A stretch of DNA of 64,000 bases from Ceratorhiza oryzae-sativae (lineage: Eukaryota; Basidiomycota; Agaricomycetes; Cantharellales; Ceratobasidiaceae), in the NCBI GenBank assembly GCA_030998015.1, contig JARWMV010000247.1, positions 806,001 through 870,000 on the forward strand, read 5' to 3'. Every line of letters begins with the position of its first letter. The stretch's first letter is position 1. Positions 1 through 10,467 of the stretch are shown piece after piece. Below the pieces are notes generated by a model. It did no database searches. It was not told the DNA's origin and was given only the letters and a program-made list of their open reading frames with translations. Made by a program: the position numbers and the translations under genes.

Positions 1-1225
1 AAAAGTCATGGACCCTGTCAAACTAAACCAGAAGGTACGTGCCACCTTACGTTACCAACCTCCATTATTACTGACATTCTTCCAATGAATCTAGGCGTTT
101 TTCACCCGTGTGACTGCGTGCCATGTGGCGACTTACTATTATGTTGGATTTTGCTATATGTCACTCAGGCGCTATACCGACGCGACGCGCACATTCAACT
201 CGATCTTGAACTTTATTTCAAGGATGAGGCAGTATCATACTAGGAGTTACCAGTACGATCAGGTATGTTAAGATGATAAGGTGTAAGAACCTGATGAAAT
301 GGAGTTTACGGTAATAGATCAACCGAACAGCCGATAGGATGTATGCGCTGCTCGCAATATGCAACGCCCTCTCTCCGAGCAGGCTAGACGATGCGATTAT
401 GACGAACCTGAAAGAGAGATATGGAGAACAACACACCAAGATGTCCAAAGGGTATTTACAATTTGCCTGTTCGACACAAAATACATCCTCACCAAAGCGC
501 CTAGTACCGAGGAGGGTTTCGCTGCGTTCGAAGAACTCTACACAAAGTCGTGCCCAAAGTTCATCTCGTCCACTCCTCCGCCTTATCATGATACGGATTT
601 GTTATCCCTCTATATCTCTTCGCCGCCTCTCGAACCTCTCCATCGCCATCTCTCCCTCTTTCTGTCGGACGTTCGAATCCAGCAGAGCGTTGTACCCACC
701 TTGCGCAGCTTCTTGAAGATGTACTCCTCCCTGGATGCAAGCAAACTCGCCGGGTTCTTGGATGCTGACGAGGAAGAGATTGTGCAACAAATGATGGTCA
801 TGAAAGGGGCTAGCCGAAGCGTGAGCCGAGCAGCAGTCGTGGGAGATAGTGGAGGATTATTGGAGGGAGCGGTGATCAGCACGAGTGACCTAGATTTCGT
901 CATTGACGAGGTGCGCCGTGTCCCCTATCACTGGATTTGATCTATATTGAAATACCTGCTCGAATAGAACATGGTCCAAATTGTCGAGAGCACGATCGGT
1001 CGACGTTATGGCGGGTGGTTCATCCGAAATACGGAGCATGCCATAAAAGTATACGACACCCTCAAATCCAGCCCACTCCCAATCTCCAAGACGGCGGCTG
1101 CAACTTCGGCGACAGTTGGGAATGGCGCCAGCGCCGGAAAACCGGCTACTCCTACGCCTAGTGGAGCACCAGCAGGAGCAAAGCCAGCGTGGGGGGCGGC
1201 GAAGAGTGTGAGGTTGGCAGCTTGA
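1..1225 (+). CDS. Eukaryotic translation initiation factor 3 subunit L, 3' part
   Basis: C-terminal part of eIF3L, a PCI-type subunit of the eIF3 complex that helps recruit mRNA to the 40S ribosome in the cytosol. The gene enters from the left edge, so the 5' end is missing. Exons read 1-34, 95-262, 318-451, 505-910 and 968-1225, all joined by 53-60 bp GT-AG introns with consistent phase. The spliced protein shows family landmarks in order: TYYYVGF, then a YALLAI block, SCPKF, KLAGFLD, a DFVIDE block and [10 protein letters not shown] close to the end, matching the order in animal eIF3L as I know it. After the conserved core there is a low-complexity Ala/Pro/Gly/Thr tail of roughly 45 residues that animal eIF3L lacks. 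No lesion seen. Confident in identity; the tail is seen directly. Confidence 0.93.
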
Positions 1226-2102
1226 TAGCGCTGTGTTGCGGGTGTGGTCAAAATTTGTGCGATTGCGCGGCGATTGAATTTATGGGCATGAAGGTTCTAT
1301 ACATCGTTAAAGAAGGGGGGTGTTGATGGAGCCTGGCATCACATCTCGGTTAACGACGTCGAGGTCAGAACCCGCAGAACCCAGCATCGTTTTTGGTGCT
1401 CCGTAATCAACTTGAACTCCGACGATGACGCTGTGGTAACATTTTGTCACGCAGCGGACACACACCAGCACACCTCCGGTTTCCGGGGGTAAGGAAAAGT
1501 TCTCAACGCCAACGCTGGTTAGCAGGATCTAGATCTTGACAAGACCTTCTTGACACGAGTTGAGGATCTATTATTGTAGATCGCCGCGCCTCGATTACGC
1601 AGGTGGTTTCGAGTAACAGGCCGGGCCGGGTATACCAGGATCTAAATTATGCGGGCGAAGGCAATATCCGCATCAATTTGAGTGATGTAGTGGAGCAATG
1701 GAGCGGTGGAGTCTCAGGGGATGGATCGCTGATCACCTTGTATCGTGGACTCGGCAATTCCACTCGTGCGTCGGCTTTTGCGCTGTAGGATATGACGATG
1801 TCACCATCCGATCAGTTCTCACGAAATTGGGCTTGGGGCCAATTTTTATACGTCGAAACGGCCGGTCCGAGAGCAATCGGCCCCGCATGACGCTAGAGAC
1901 GTAGGAACTTCAGCGGAAGAATTGTAAGCGTGTAAGTAGATGCATCTCGACTAGCACGAGCAAGTCAGAGTGATAACACATTCTCGGGGATACGTGCGGG
2001 GTTGTGCTAAGCTATTTACTGCGTCTACGCAACACATAAGCTGTATCATCGCTCTTCATTCAAACGTCTGCGCGGTCCTTCTGGTCTTGCTCTTTTGACG
2101 CT
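1226..2102. other. Intergenic region between eIF3L and the Zn2Cys6 regulator
   Basis: About 880 bp with no supportable gene. Open frames here are short and lack conserved motifs or splice structure. It should contain the eIF3L terminator and the promoter of the downstream regulator, but I see no element I can name. Confidence 0.6.
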
Positions 2103-4470
2103 ATGTCATCGACTCTAGCATCTCGCTCTAGTAAAAGAGGCCAATATACTCGCCATGCTTGTGCTCAGTGCCGAGGCCGGCGGTGTAAATGCGACGGCGT
2201 CCGTCCGACTTGTGGCTCATGTGAATTTTATGTGAGCCTTTCTTAGGCACGCTCGCGATATGCCTGAAGATCTTACCCATCATTTATTAGGGGCACGAGG
2301 TAGGGTGAAACATTCAATTTCATCGCGCATTCATTGATACTCAACTGGACGAAAAGTGTTCATGGGGAAATGATAAGGAAGCTATTCGACCACCGACGAA
2401 ACAGTTCATCCAAGCACTTCGAACTAAGATTCAATGGCTAGAGGCCAAGTTATCTACTCTCAGAGATTCACTACAGTCCGGCGGCCAACAGTCTGAGGGT
2501 TTCAGCGGCTTCGATCCAGCGAGGAGTGTGCCAGACGGTGCAAGTTTTCCTATTCCGACCGAATTCCGACCGATCGTACGTCCGATTAGGATCTTGAGTA
2601 TTGCTGCTAACTTGCATGTTGTAGCTCCCGCCTGTGCCCACGCAACCACCGCCTTCTCCATGGCTAGCATATCAAGCCGAACACTCTTTTCTCGCCACAA
2701 CAGGCGTCATTATCCAGCCCGTCGATACCACCTACCAGTTCGTATTCAACATTGATGCCAACGTCCCGCTCGGCGAAAACGTCCGACAAAGTTTGCTCTG
2801 CGAATGGAACCGACACCTCCCCTTGTTGGACGGAGTGCAGTTCACACGTCTCGAGCATGATACATTGCTGGATCGATATTTTAGATATTCCGGTTGCTGG
2901 TTAATGAACATTGTTCCCCCACTCTTCTTGCACGATATGCTCCGCTCTCTCTCCATGAGCGATTTACCAAAAGTTGACCATTATTCGCCACTCCTTCATT
3001 GCTCATTGATGGCCTTTGCCGTTTCGCTTTCGGACGACCCGCTGATCACCCAGCCCAGCACCGGGGAATGTTTTGTAAACCAAGCCAGGTGTCTTCTTTC
3101 CAAGGAGCTAGATATTCCGACATTGGCTATGATGCAATCTCTCTCGCTCCTCTCAGAATATCATTATGGATTAGGAGAGATGGAGCGAGGTTACATGTAC
3201 TTGGGTATGTCGTGGCCATGAGCGATTGGTCTTGGCTACCATTGAACGCTTATCTTTTTAGGAATGAGTATGCGTGTGGTTCGCGCTCGTAAGCTCTTCA
3301 TCGCAACCGCTAGAAGTTTGAGCCAACAAGTCTCTTCCAGTCGGCCTGGGAACTCGCCGAGAGCGCCTCGACTTAGCTCCTTCGGCAGCGATATCGAACT
3401 GGTACTTCTTGTCTGTATATCTGCAAGGTGGGGTTCCAATGTAACCGCCAGCACAAATCTTCTCACACTTGCTATTTCCTAGATAAGATTGTGGTATGAA
3501 GGTTCTATCCTTGAGAGAGCGGCAGTTTACAACCCAAGCAGGCCCCCGAGACAACCGGAGAATATGGGTTGGAATCCGCGAGGTACTTACTGGAGCCACC
3601 TATTATTGACCTCGAGATCGACCGTCTTCCCTGGCTTCGTGCCTCTGGACCGAATCCGGCGGAAGGATTAGAGCAGCCAAATCGGATGACCGAAGTGTTG
3701 TCTCAGACATGTCGACTCATAGTCATTGGGGAACCGATATTCCGTCTACAGTAAGCAAGAAAAATTTCCCTATTTGCTTTGAACACTAGGCCTTATACCG
3801 ATCGAAGTATATCCGAATCTTCCACGGAAGAAATGAGCTTCATCTTCAATATTCAGTCAGTCAAATCTTCTGTAAATCTTTCGCAATAACGGTGCTAATA
3901 GTATAGCTTGCCAGTTTCAAGCTTCAGGCATGGCTCGATCAGCTGTCTCCCGAACTTCGCATCTTGGATAGTGCTATGGGTATCCCCTTGCCCCACATAA
4001 TTTCACTCAATATTTGCTACTGGTGGCTCGTGCTTTGTTTCTACCAGCAACTGCTTGGCGGGGGGGCAGCATTAACTAACGCCACTCAGCCGTTGGGTAA
4101 TATACCAAGCCTTTCGTGCGACCGCGCTGCGCACGAGATCATGGAACTGGTAAAACTGTACGAACGTTGGCATGGCCTGCGCTTTTTTGACCGAAGGATG
4201 ATACAAGTGAGACGCGAGCCCCCATTTAGGTTCGGCATTAATGATGCTCGTTAGGTTCTTTACACAACTGGACGCTTTTTCCTCAGCAAACGCAGCCCAA
4301 TTGAATCCGATAACCTCTCACCCCAACAACAAACCCCTAGTGCATCTGCACTAGAATGTATTTCAGCCCTACATGCGATCTCTAATGTATGGCAATGCGC
4401 GAAAAAATACGCCGATAGGCTTCAATTGTTAATGAGCCAGCAAGACCAAGGGTTTTCTGCTGAGGCGTAA
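2103..4470 (+). CDS. Fungal Zn2Cys6 (GAL4-type) transcription factor with MHR domain
   Basis: Nuclear fungal transcription factor; target genes unknown. The start at 2103 opens directly into a binuclear zinc cluster: C-x2-C-x6-C-x6-C-x2-C, with the sixth Cys supplied after splicing. Exon 1 (2103-2231) carries five Cys, a 9-nt microexon (2291-2299) encodes Gly-His-Glu, and exon 3 (2357-2575) opens with Cys-Ser-Trp-Gly and then a linker plus a short coiled-coil stretch (LRTKIQWLEAKLSTL). Exon 2625-3204 and the exon from 3262 start the fungal regulatory middle homology region; later blocks WLDQLSPELRI (about 3938) and an HIISLNICYWW segment (about 3993), and the exon after the intron 4207-4254, are typical of it. 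Between about 3330 and 3760 I could not find one clean splice path, so the model there is uncertain and decay is possible. The stop at 4468 could be bypassed by an intron to about 4586. Confidence 0.8.
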
Positions 4471-5827
4471 GCCAAACGTCCAACAGGGTGTTCACTGAGT
4501 TAGTCCGCCCCTCCTCTTAACAACGCTATGATTTTGAACGGTTCAACTCTAATTTAGAATCAATCTTTTCAGGGAATCCAGTTGATGGATGAAGCTGCGA
4601 GCTCCTTCCACCAGTAGCTACAAAAATTTCTGTCTGGTATTCTTTGATGTATACAAGAAAGGATGTTAAATAGCATTCGCCTAGGCCTGGTAACGTCTGA
4701 CTCAAGCGTGGCCTGTTTCTCTTAGCTCTTACTATTGCTTTTTTATATGTATTAGTATAAAATATAGACTTCCGTATCTGAAATCTATAAAAGAGATATT
4801 GGGCTATTCAATTTATGCTACGACCACTAGAAGTTACTGGCCGGTTCGGTGAAAGGCAATCCAATCCATCAAGCCCCGTCATATTGACGGTTGTGTAAAA
4901 TTCTAATATTAGACGATTCACAATGACCCTGCCCATACGCCAATAGTAACCGTGGGAGCACACGGCTTGCGAATAGTTTGCGAGTGGTGTATGATAGCAT
5001 ATGTCCCGACATCACCCATGTCCAAACGCGAACCTCGGACTTTAAGTCAAGAGGTTCGAGGAGTATTCAGGGACTAAACATATATGTATGCGCCTCTACC
5101 ACACGGACGCAACGCAAGGCTGAGCTTGCATACTTATGTCATTGAGAATCATCCAAGCAAGATTAGTACATTACCGATGCCTGTTTCCAATATAATCTCG
5201 CGGCAAACATCTTGGAAGAAACTCCGCGTAACGTTCGCCGTTCGCACTAGATCATGGTCAACACAAAGAATTACAGTAATCAAAGATGGGCCTACATTCG
5301 CGCAAAGGACTTGATTAAATCATAGTTGATTTCCTGGGATAGAGCTGGATCAAGCTTGTATGCTGAATGTAATCGAACAAAGTTGCGGATCCATGTCACG
5401 AGTGTGGTCACCGCTCCTGCGATAAAGTTAGCCATAGTATTGCGTCAAAATATCTAACATGCCATTTACTCTCATTTGTATCAGATCAAGGCGCGACTGA
5501 ATACTTGCCTGGTCTACTGACTTAATCTAGATAGCTTCCGGCTAGCCCTAGCAGCTCGGGCCACCCCCAGCCTGCCCAACGGTAAATAAGAGTTGGGTGC
5601 ACGCACTCCAATCTACGCATCTCCCCCGTTTACGATCTCGTATAGCGGAGTAGGAGGCAGTTTCCTATACCATATAATGCTGTAACTGTCTTACATAGCC
5701 GCGGGCTGACCGGACAAAATAAACTGGACTCCAAAAAAAAAATCTCGTCTAGGGGTAGCTCCGAGCATTGTTTCAGTTGCATCCAATCCTTTTTTGGGTC
5801 TGCAACTGAGAACCCAAAATTTTGAGT
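4471..5827. other. Intergenic, AT-rich, no gene seen
   Basis: About 1.35 kb without a supportable coding exon on either strand. It contains poly-A/poly-T runs (for example near 5733) and, at its right edge (5812-5831), a near-perfect palindrome around AAAATTTT. It marks the left boundary of the CpG-poor island that follows. Confidence 0.55.
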
Positions 5828-6659
5828 TCAAACTGCATCTCTCCTTTGTGGCCTTTCCATGTTCTCATGTGCCTTTCTGATTGGTGTGTAGAAGGCTTCC
5901 TCCAGGTCAAATGTCTTGATTGTCTGGGCCAACAATATTACAAAAGCTGCAAAAGTGGCATTTTCTAAATTGGTTGGCTGGATTTCCATTGTTTGTACTT
6001 CCACCCACCATCCAATTTTACTGTCCACATTAGGAGGCGATTTGAACCAAAGAGATTTCCAAACACTGCCTTGGATGTTGTCAAAGTGGTCTCCAGAATT
6101 GATGTTGTAGACCTCATGAACATTAGAGAGCACACAGAGTGGATCTTGAATAAAGATGTGGGTGAAGTGTTTGGCCAGCAAATGGTCAATGCCTATCCAT
6201 TTATAGCAATATTTGCAAACAAACTGGTAAGACTTAAGTGCACCTTTCTATTGAAGATGGTCATAAATTTCATGGTCAAACAGAACTGGGATGTCTTTAT
6301 AGTTGGATTCTTGTTGATATCAGGCAAAATGTACAGTTGAACCCACTATGCCAAGATTTAGGGATGAGATATTTGCTGTCTTTTAGTGGCTGGATTGACA
6401 CCTCAGCATGCAAGAACTGTAATGCATGTGTTGACATACCTTTAACCTCTTTTCTTTGTCAGTATCGTCACCCATGCTGGCTAAAACAAATTTCCATCAA
6501 CAATCAATGTTGGACAGATATTCAAGATATTCAGGAGAAAATGCTGTCAATGCCCTTTGTTTTCTAATTAGCTCAGGTGTCAATTGATGCACAACCTGAT
6601 ACTTACAAGAATAGGAACAATTGGGACTGGTATGCCACATATTTTCCTTGGATCATCAG

Positions 6660-7180
6660 TGTCATGGCCCAGACCATGACACGGATTTTATTATGATTTT
6701 TTTGTATATTTTATAAATCTCTCTTTTTCATATTTTTGGACAAGTCCTGTTTAATTGGATATATGCATAGAATTACTTACATGATCATGTGACCTTGTTG
6801 TTGTTTACGTTCTGTTTGTACCTTCTGGAATATTCTGTTACATGGCACCATTCTTACATCATATGATAGTTGTCTCACACCATATGTGTATTTGATATAG
6901 CTCATTGTATGAATATATAAGGGAGAGTCTGAGAGCCTTAAGCCTCAGAACTCGACCTCCTGTCGTATCCCCTCTACTACCTGTGTGACTCACAAGTCCA
7001 TAGTCCCTGCCCAGTCCTCTTAAGGACAAGTGCACCTACTCCTACATCCTTGCGTCTCATTGCACCCTCACTGCACGCCCTACCTTAGATGTTGTCAGTA
7101 AAGCCTCTGGCATCACCACCCATAGGCTTGTCATCGCCACTTAGGTGTTTGACATTACTGTTCAGGTCATAGCTCTGACA
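6660..7180. mobile_element. Solo LTR 1 (521 bp) with 5-bp target duplication ATCAG
   Basis: Begins TGTCA and ends TGACA, the short inverted ends of a long terminal repeat. It is flanked by ATCAG at 6655-6659 and again at 7181-7185, a perfect 5-bp target-site duplication. A TATA-like TATATAA lies near 6913. No internal retroelement sequence adjoins, so it is a solo LTR left by LTR-LTR recombination. It sits inside the glutamate-cysteine ligase pseudogene, whose homology resumes on both sides. Confidence 0.85.
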
Positions 7181-7335
7181 ATCAGTATCAGATGCCTGAA
7201 GCATAACTTGCATACAACAGTAGCCCTCTCCAAACTCCAGGGCATACAAGTAGATGTAATTAGGTTTGGCAGCTCTATTTTGGGCCTCTGCATATAATGT
7301 ATATTAAGCTGGCTTTATTTCTCTTGAATACAATA

Positions 7336-7993
7336 TGTTATGACCCATCAAACAGACATAACAAAACAACCGAATATTTTTACAGATTTATGGCATTTTT
7401 CCTAAGCAGAACAAGCCATAAACAAGGTCATGTGACCTTGGTGCTTACAGTGGTTACCCTGAACTTGCTCCAGCATTTCTCTCCCTTGTTACTTGGAGCA
7501 AGGAGCGAGTTGTCACGTGATCTTGGCGCTTACAGCAGGATCATGTGACCTCAGCGCTTGCGGTGGTTACCCTGAACTCGCTCCAGCATTTCTCTCCATT
7601 GTTACTTGGAGCAAGGAGCGAGTTGTCACGTGATCTCAGTGCTTATGGCAGGATCACATGACCTCAGCACCTACCCCTTGGACCTTGCATGGCTCTATAA
7701 GATTTGGAGCTGCACAAACTTAAGACAAACAATTACCTAACCCATAGTACTGTGCATAACCTACACCTACTGCAGAGTGTGCTTAGATAATACATCCGCA
7801 GCCACCACAGCCACAGGCATATATAAGAAGGATAAAGCAAGACTGGATGCCTCAGCTTGCTTTATCTTGTCAACCACCATAGACCATAGCAAACACTGTA
7901 ACTAGAACACTCAATACATACCACATAGCACCAAACCGTCAACACAGCCACTACTTAAGTGCTTTGCAAGGAAGCATCCAGAGGGTCACGACA
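7336..7993. mobile_element. Solo LTR 2 (658 bp) with 5-bp target duplication CAATA
   Basis: The left end reads TGTTATGACCC and the right end GGGTCACGACA, which is its inverted complement apart from one CG to TA difference. The flanks are CAATA at 7331-7335 and CAATA at 7994-7998, a perfect 5-bp target duplication. Two TATA-like boxes (near 7692 and 7818) and an internal tandem repeat (7428-7680) would lie in the U3 region if the element runs left to right. The family differs from LTR 1. It also interrupts the ligase pseudogene. Confidence 0.87.
7428..7680. repeat. 113-bp tandem repeat inside solo LTR 2, about 2.2 copies
   Basis: Units begin at 7428, 7541 and 7654 with TCATGTGACC or TCACATGACC, a constant period of 113 bp. 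Copies 1 and 2 are nearly identical over the full unit and copy 3 is cut off after about 25 bp. Each unit carries TCACGTGATC, an E-box-like core. Differences between copies are mostly C/T or G/A changes, several at CpG. This could be an enhancer repeat of the LTR promoter (inference). Confidence 0.85.
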
Positions 7994-8685
7994 CAATACA
8001 TACCATGGTTCTCTTAATATGCATCCTGATTCCAAGGAACCATAGGATCTTTGAAAGGACGTGGGATTCTTTCATCAACATGGATAGGAACATTCACTCA
8101 GGGCTTTGACCCTTGTCCCTAGCAAATGCTCTTGGTGATTATCCTTTGACAATTCAATTAAATTCAAGTGAACATAACATTATAATACAGCCTACCTGTA
8201 ACATAATGGTAGTTTATTACTTATCAGATAAGAACATACTGTGGGCCAATGTAGTGCTGTTGGGATCCTGAGGGGGGCCAGTGAAGGTTCCCAGTGCACC
8301 CAACCAAGGATACGAAGTCAATTCTATCATGACTTCATGTGAGGCTACATAATTCTTGGCAAGATGTCTTCTTTGCTCCATGTCCTTCTTGATGCTAAGC
8401 AGGCTGGCTGGTGATCCATTATATGGTGACTCAGGTGCTGTTTCAATGATGAATTCACCAAACTCAGGTTGAAATCAACAACAAGGGTATATTCAGTATT
8501 TGCATACTACCATGGCAATTCACTTGCTCTGCATTGGGGGTGGGTATTCCATCCTTGTCATTGCACCTGTCATTGTGGTGTTCCTAAATGTTGAGGAATT
8601 GTGCAATGGCATGTTCCCAAATGTAGTCCACATGCTTACAGCCTTCTTCCCAGCTGGGAGGCAGCCCTTTGGATAGCTTGCCCAT

Positions 8686-9240
8686 TTGAATGCCAGTGAA
8701 CCAGATGCTCAAGCTCCACAAGTGGCAAGATGGTGTTGATACAATCATTTGTACCAAAAGGGTACTGCATTTATGAAAAGGACCAAGCTCACACTTGGCA
8801 ATGAAAGCATTGAGATACATGACAGGTAATGTAGTTGTGAGACTCTTTATCTTGTCCAATCCATAGCTGTGACATCATTAGGATGAAACTTGCCTCTGTA
8901 TTTGCTCCACATTCAAAAAAACCAATCATCAAGTGGGGTGGCACTATACGCCATGGCAGGTATCAATTCAACAACAGATTGGACAGAACCAGCATCGAAA
9001 AGCCTGCAGATTAGTGCTAGAACAACGTAGATGAATTCAATGACCAAACAGTGGTCTTTAGAACTGAGCCTGAGCCAGGGTTGCCTGCATAAAGGCATAG
9101 CTTATTGCTAGTCAAGTTGGGCTCATTGTATTAGTTGTGGGATTGGTAGGCAAGTCAACCAAACCAAACAGACAGGCATGTTCCAGAACAGAACAATAAT
9201 GCTATGGATGAGATCTGACAGCTTCATGACCTTATGATGT
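8686..9240. other. CpG-depleted tail of the decayed island, no gene
   Basis: This stretch continues the base composition of the pseudogene island; no CpG occurs from 8315 to 8948. No coding exon can be supported. It probably held the promoter of the dead ligase gene and further decayed sequence. Composition returns to the CpG-rich style of the host from about 9280 onward. Confidence 0.6.
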
Positions 9241-10467
9241 CAAAACATTCCCTTAGAGTAAAAACACAGACACACAGCTGTACAAGACGACCGAGTGGGT
9301 AACAGGAGTAATCACACAACAACGGAGGGCTGAGAGGCCCTCCTTGGGGACCACGATGGGGAAATACAACAAGGTATTTGTGGTGACTCGTCGCTGACTC
9401 ACCAAGCCGATAGCGTTCCTGAGAGGACTATATAGGCATTTCGCTTATTTGATGATCATGACGAAATCTATTATTTGTATACCGCTAGCAGTCTCAAAAA
9501 GGGCCAAGGCGCGGTCCCAGCCTGACGACGAAGATGAACACCGGGCAACACCCTGCACCGGGGTACAGAGTGAGTGAGTATAGTACGAAGGGAGAAACGA
9601 GTCCGAGCAAGACGCCTAAGGCGAGTCACCTAGGGGCAGGGTAAGATTATAGGCAAGGCAAAAAGAGCGCGGTGGCCGAGACACAGAGAAAAGGAGAGAA
9701 GAAAAGAGAGCAGCCCGGATCGGGTTCGCAGGATTCGGCCAGTTAGCCGAATGGACTATTTTCTTTGGTGAAAGCGTTCGTGTGTTCGAGGAATGTGATG
9801 AGTTTTTCAGTGCCTTTTTGCGTGCCGAGGATATCTGGCAGCGAGAGAATATCTCCACGGTCTGTAGTGAACGGGTGGTGAACGTCAGTGTAGCTGGGGA
9901 AATCTATGAGTATATGCTGTCGGGTTTGACGGGGTTCCCCATAAGGGCAATATGTATTTTCGTTTGGGGCGAACCGTTCATAGTATTCTCCGATGAAGGC
10001 ATGGCCTGTAAGGGCTTGATTGAGGCGTGAGAAGATGGGTCTCGTGTGTTGAGGAGTTTGCTTGGTTTACACGAGTTCGGTCTGCAGGTGCAAAGAAACC
10101 GCTCGGTTCGTCTGTCGCCCACATTTCGAACCAATCGTCTGAGTTTTGGCCTTGGATTCTCGTTTGATGTTTGTGAGGGGTTTTCTACCGGTTATACTTT
10201 TTCTGTGGGACGACGCTCGCTTAGCTAATTTGTCGGTGAGGTCGCACTTGCTTATTTGCCACCACTGGCATTTTCGCTTGTCACTTGAACGGAACTCTCT
10301 CCGCTTATGCAACCCGCGATGAAGAAACGACAATCGCAACAATTATGGCACAAAAAAGTCCATGTAAGTTACCCTGAAAACAAGCGACGAATTACACGCT
10401 TAGACGGCTATCTGATAGTTGAGTAAAAGCCCGCATATACTCGGAAAAAGCCACACTACTCGAGTTT
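9241..10467. other. Intergenic with a possible broken minus-strand coding stretch
   Basis: On the minus strand two adjoining open stretches (about 10200 to 9905, then, in a shifted frame, about 9910 to 9740) could encode one protein with a C-T-C-x4-C segment and the end LEHTNAFTKENSPFG before a stop. I do not recognise it; it could be part of a transposon-encoded protein. A 7-bp perfect hairpin (GGAGGGC / GCCCTCC) lies at 9324-9343. Nothing else is supportable. Confidence 0.3.

Larger units (their letters stand above)
5828..8685 (-). pseudogene. Decayed glutamate-cysteine ligase (gamma-glutamylcysteine synthetase), split by two LTRs
   Basis: Glutamate-cysteine ligase joins Glu and Cys in the first step of glutathione synthesis in the cytosol. 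Remnants lie collinearly on the minus strand. The N-terminus at 8685 reads MGKLSKGLPPSWEEG and then QFLNI. Next come PEFGEFIIETAPESPYNG (about 8440), a PRPFKDPMVPWNQDAY block (about 8040), PNYIYLYALEFGEGYCC (about 7240), LTAFSPEYLEYLSNIDC (about 6520), and SDHF-like NSGDHFDNIQGSVW with GWWVEVQTMEIQ and ENMERPQRRDAV, ending at a TGA (5828-5830). The family protein normally continues a few hundred residues further, so the C-terminal part is absent. In-frame stops (for example before KGIDHLLAKHF near 6220-6250), a deletion after the N-terminus and two LTR insertions show it is dead. A GT-AG intron remnant remains inside, so it is a genomic copy rather than a retrocopy. Confidence 0.88.

Noticed and set aside
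5828..6181. Short minus-strand frame as an independent small gene
   Set aside because: It is one collinear piece of the ligase homology that continues upstream through stops and LTRs; it lacks its own start context.
7181..7196. ATCAGTATCAGATGCC after LTR 1 as a tRNA-Met primer-binding site
   Set aside because: The first five bases repeat the ATCAG found just before the LTR, so they are target duplication. Ligase pseudogene homology resumes at once, leaving no internal element.
9324..9343. GGAGGGC/GCCCTCC hairpin as a terminator or RNA element
   Set aside because: A single 7-bp stem, no T-run, no adjacent gene end; chance in this length of DNA is plausible.
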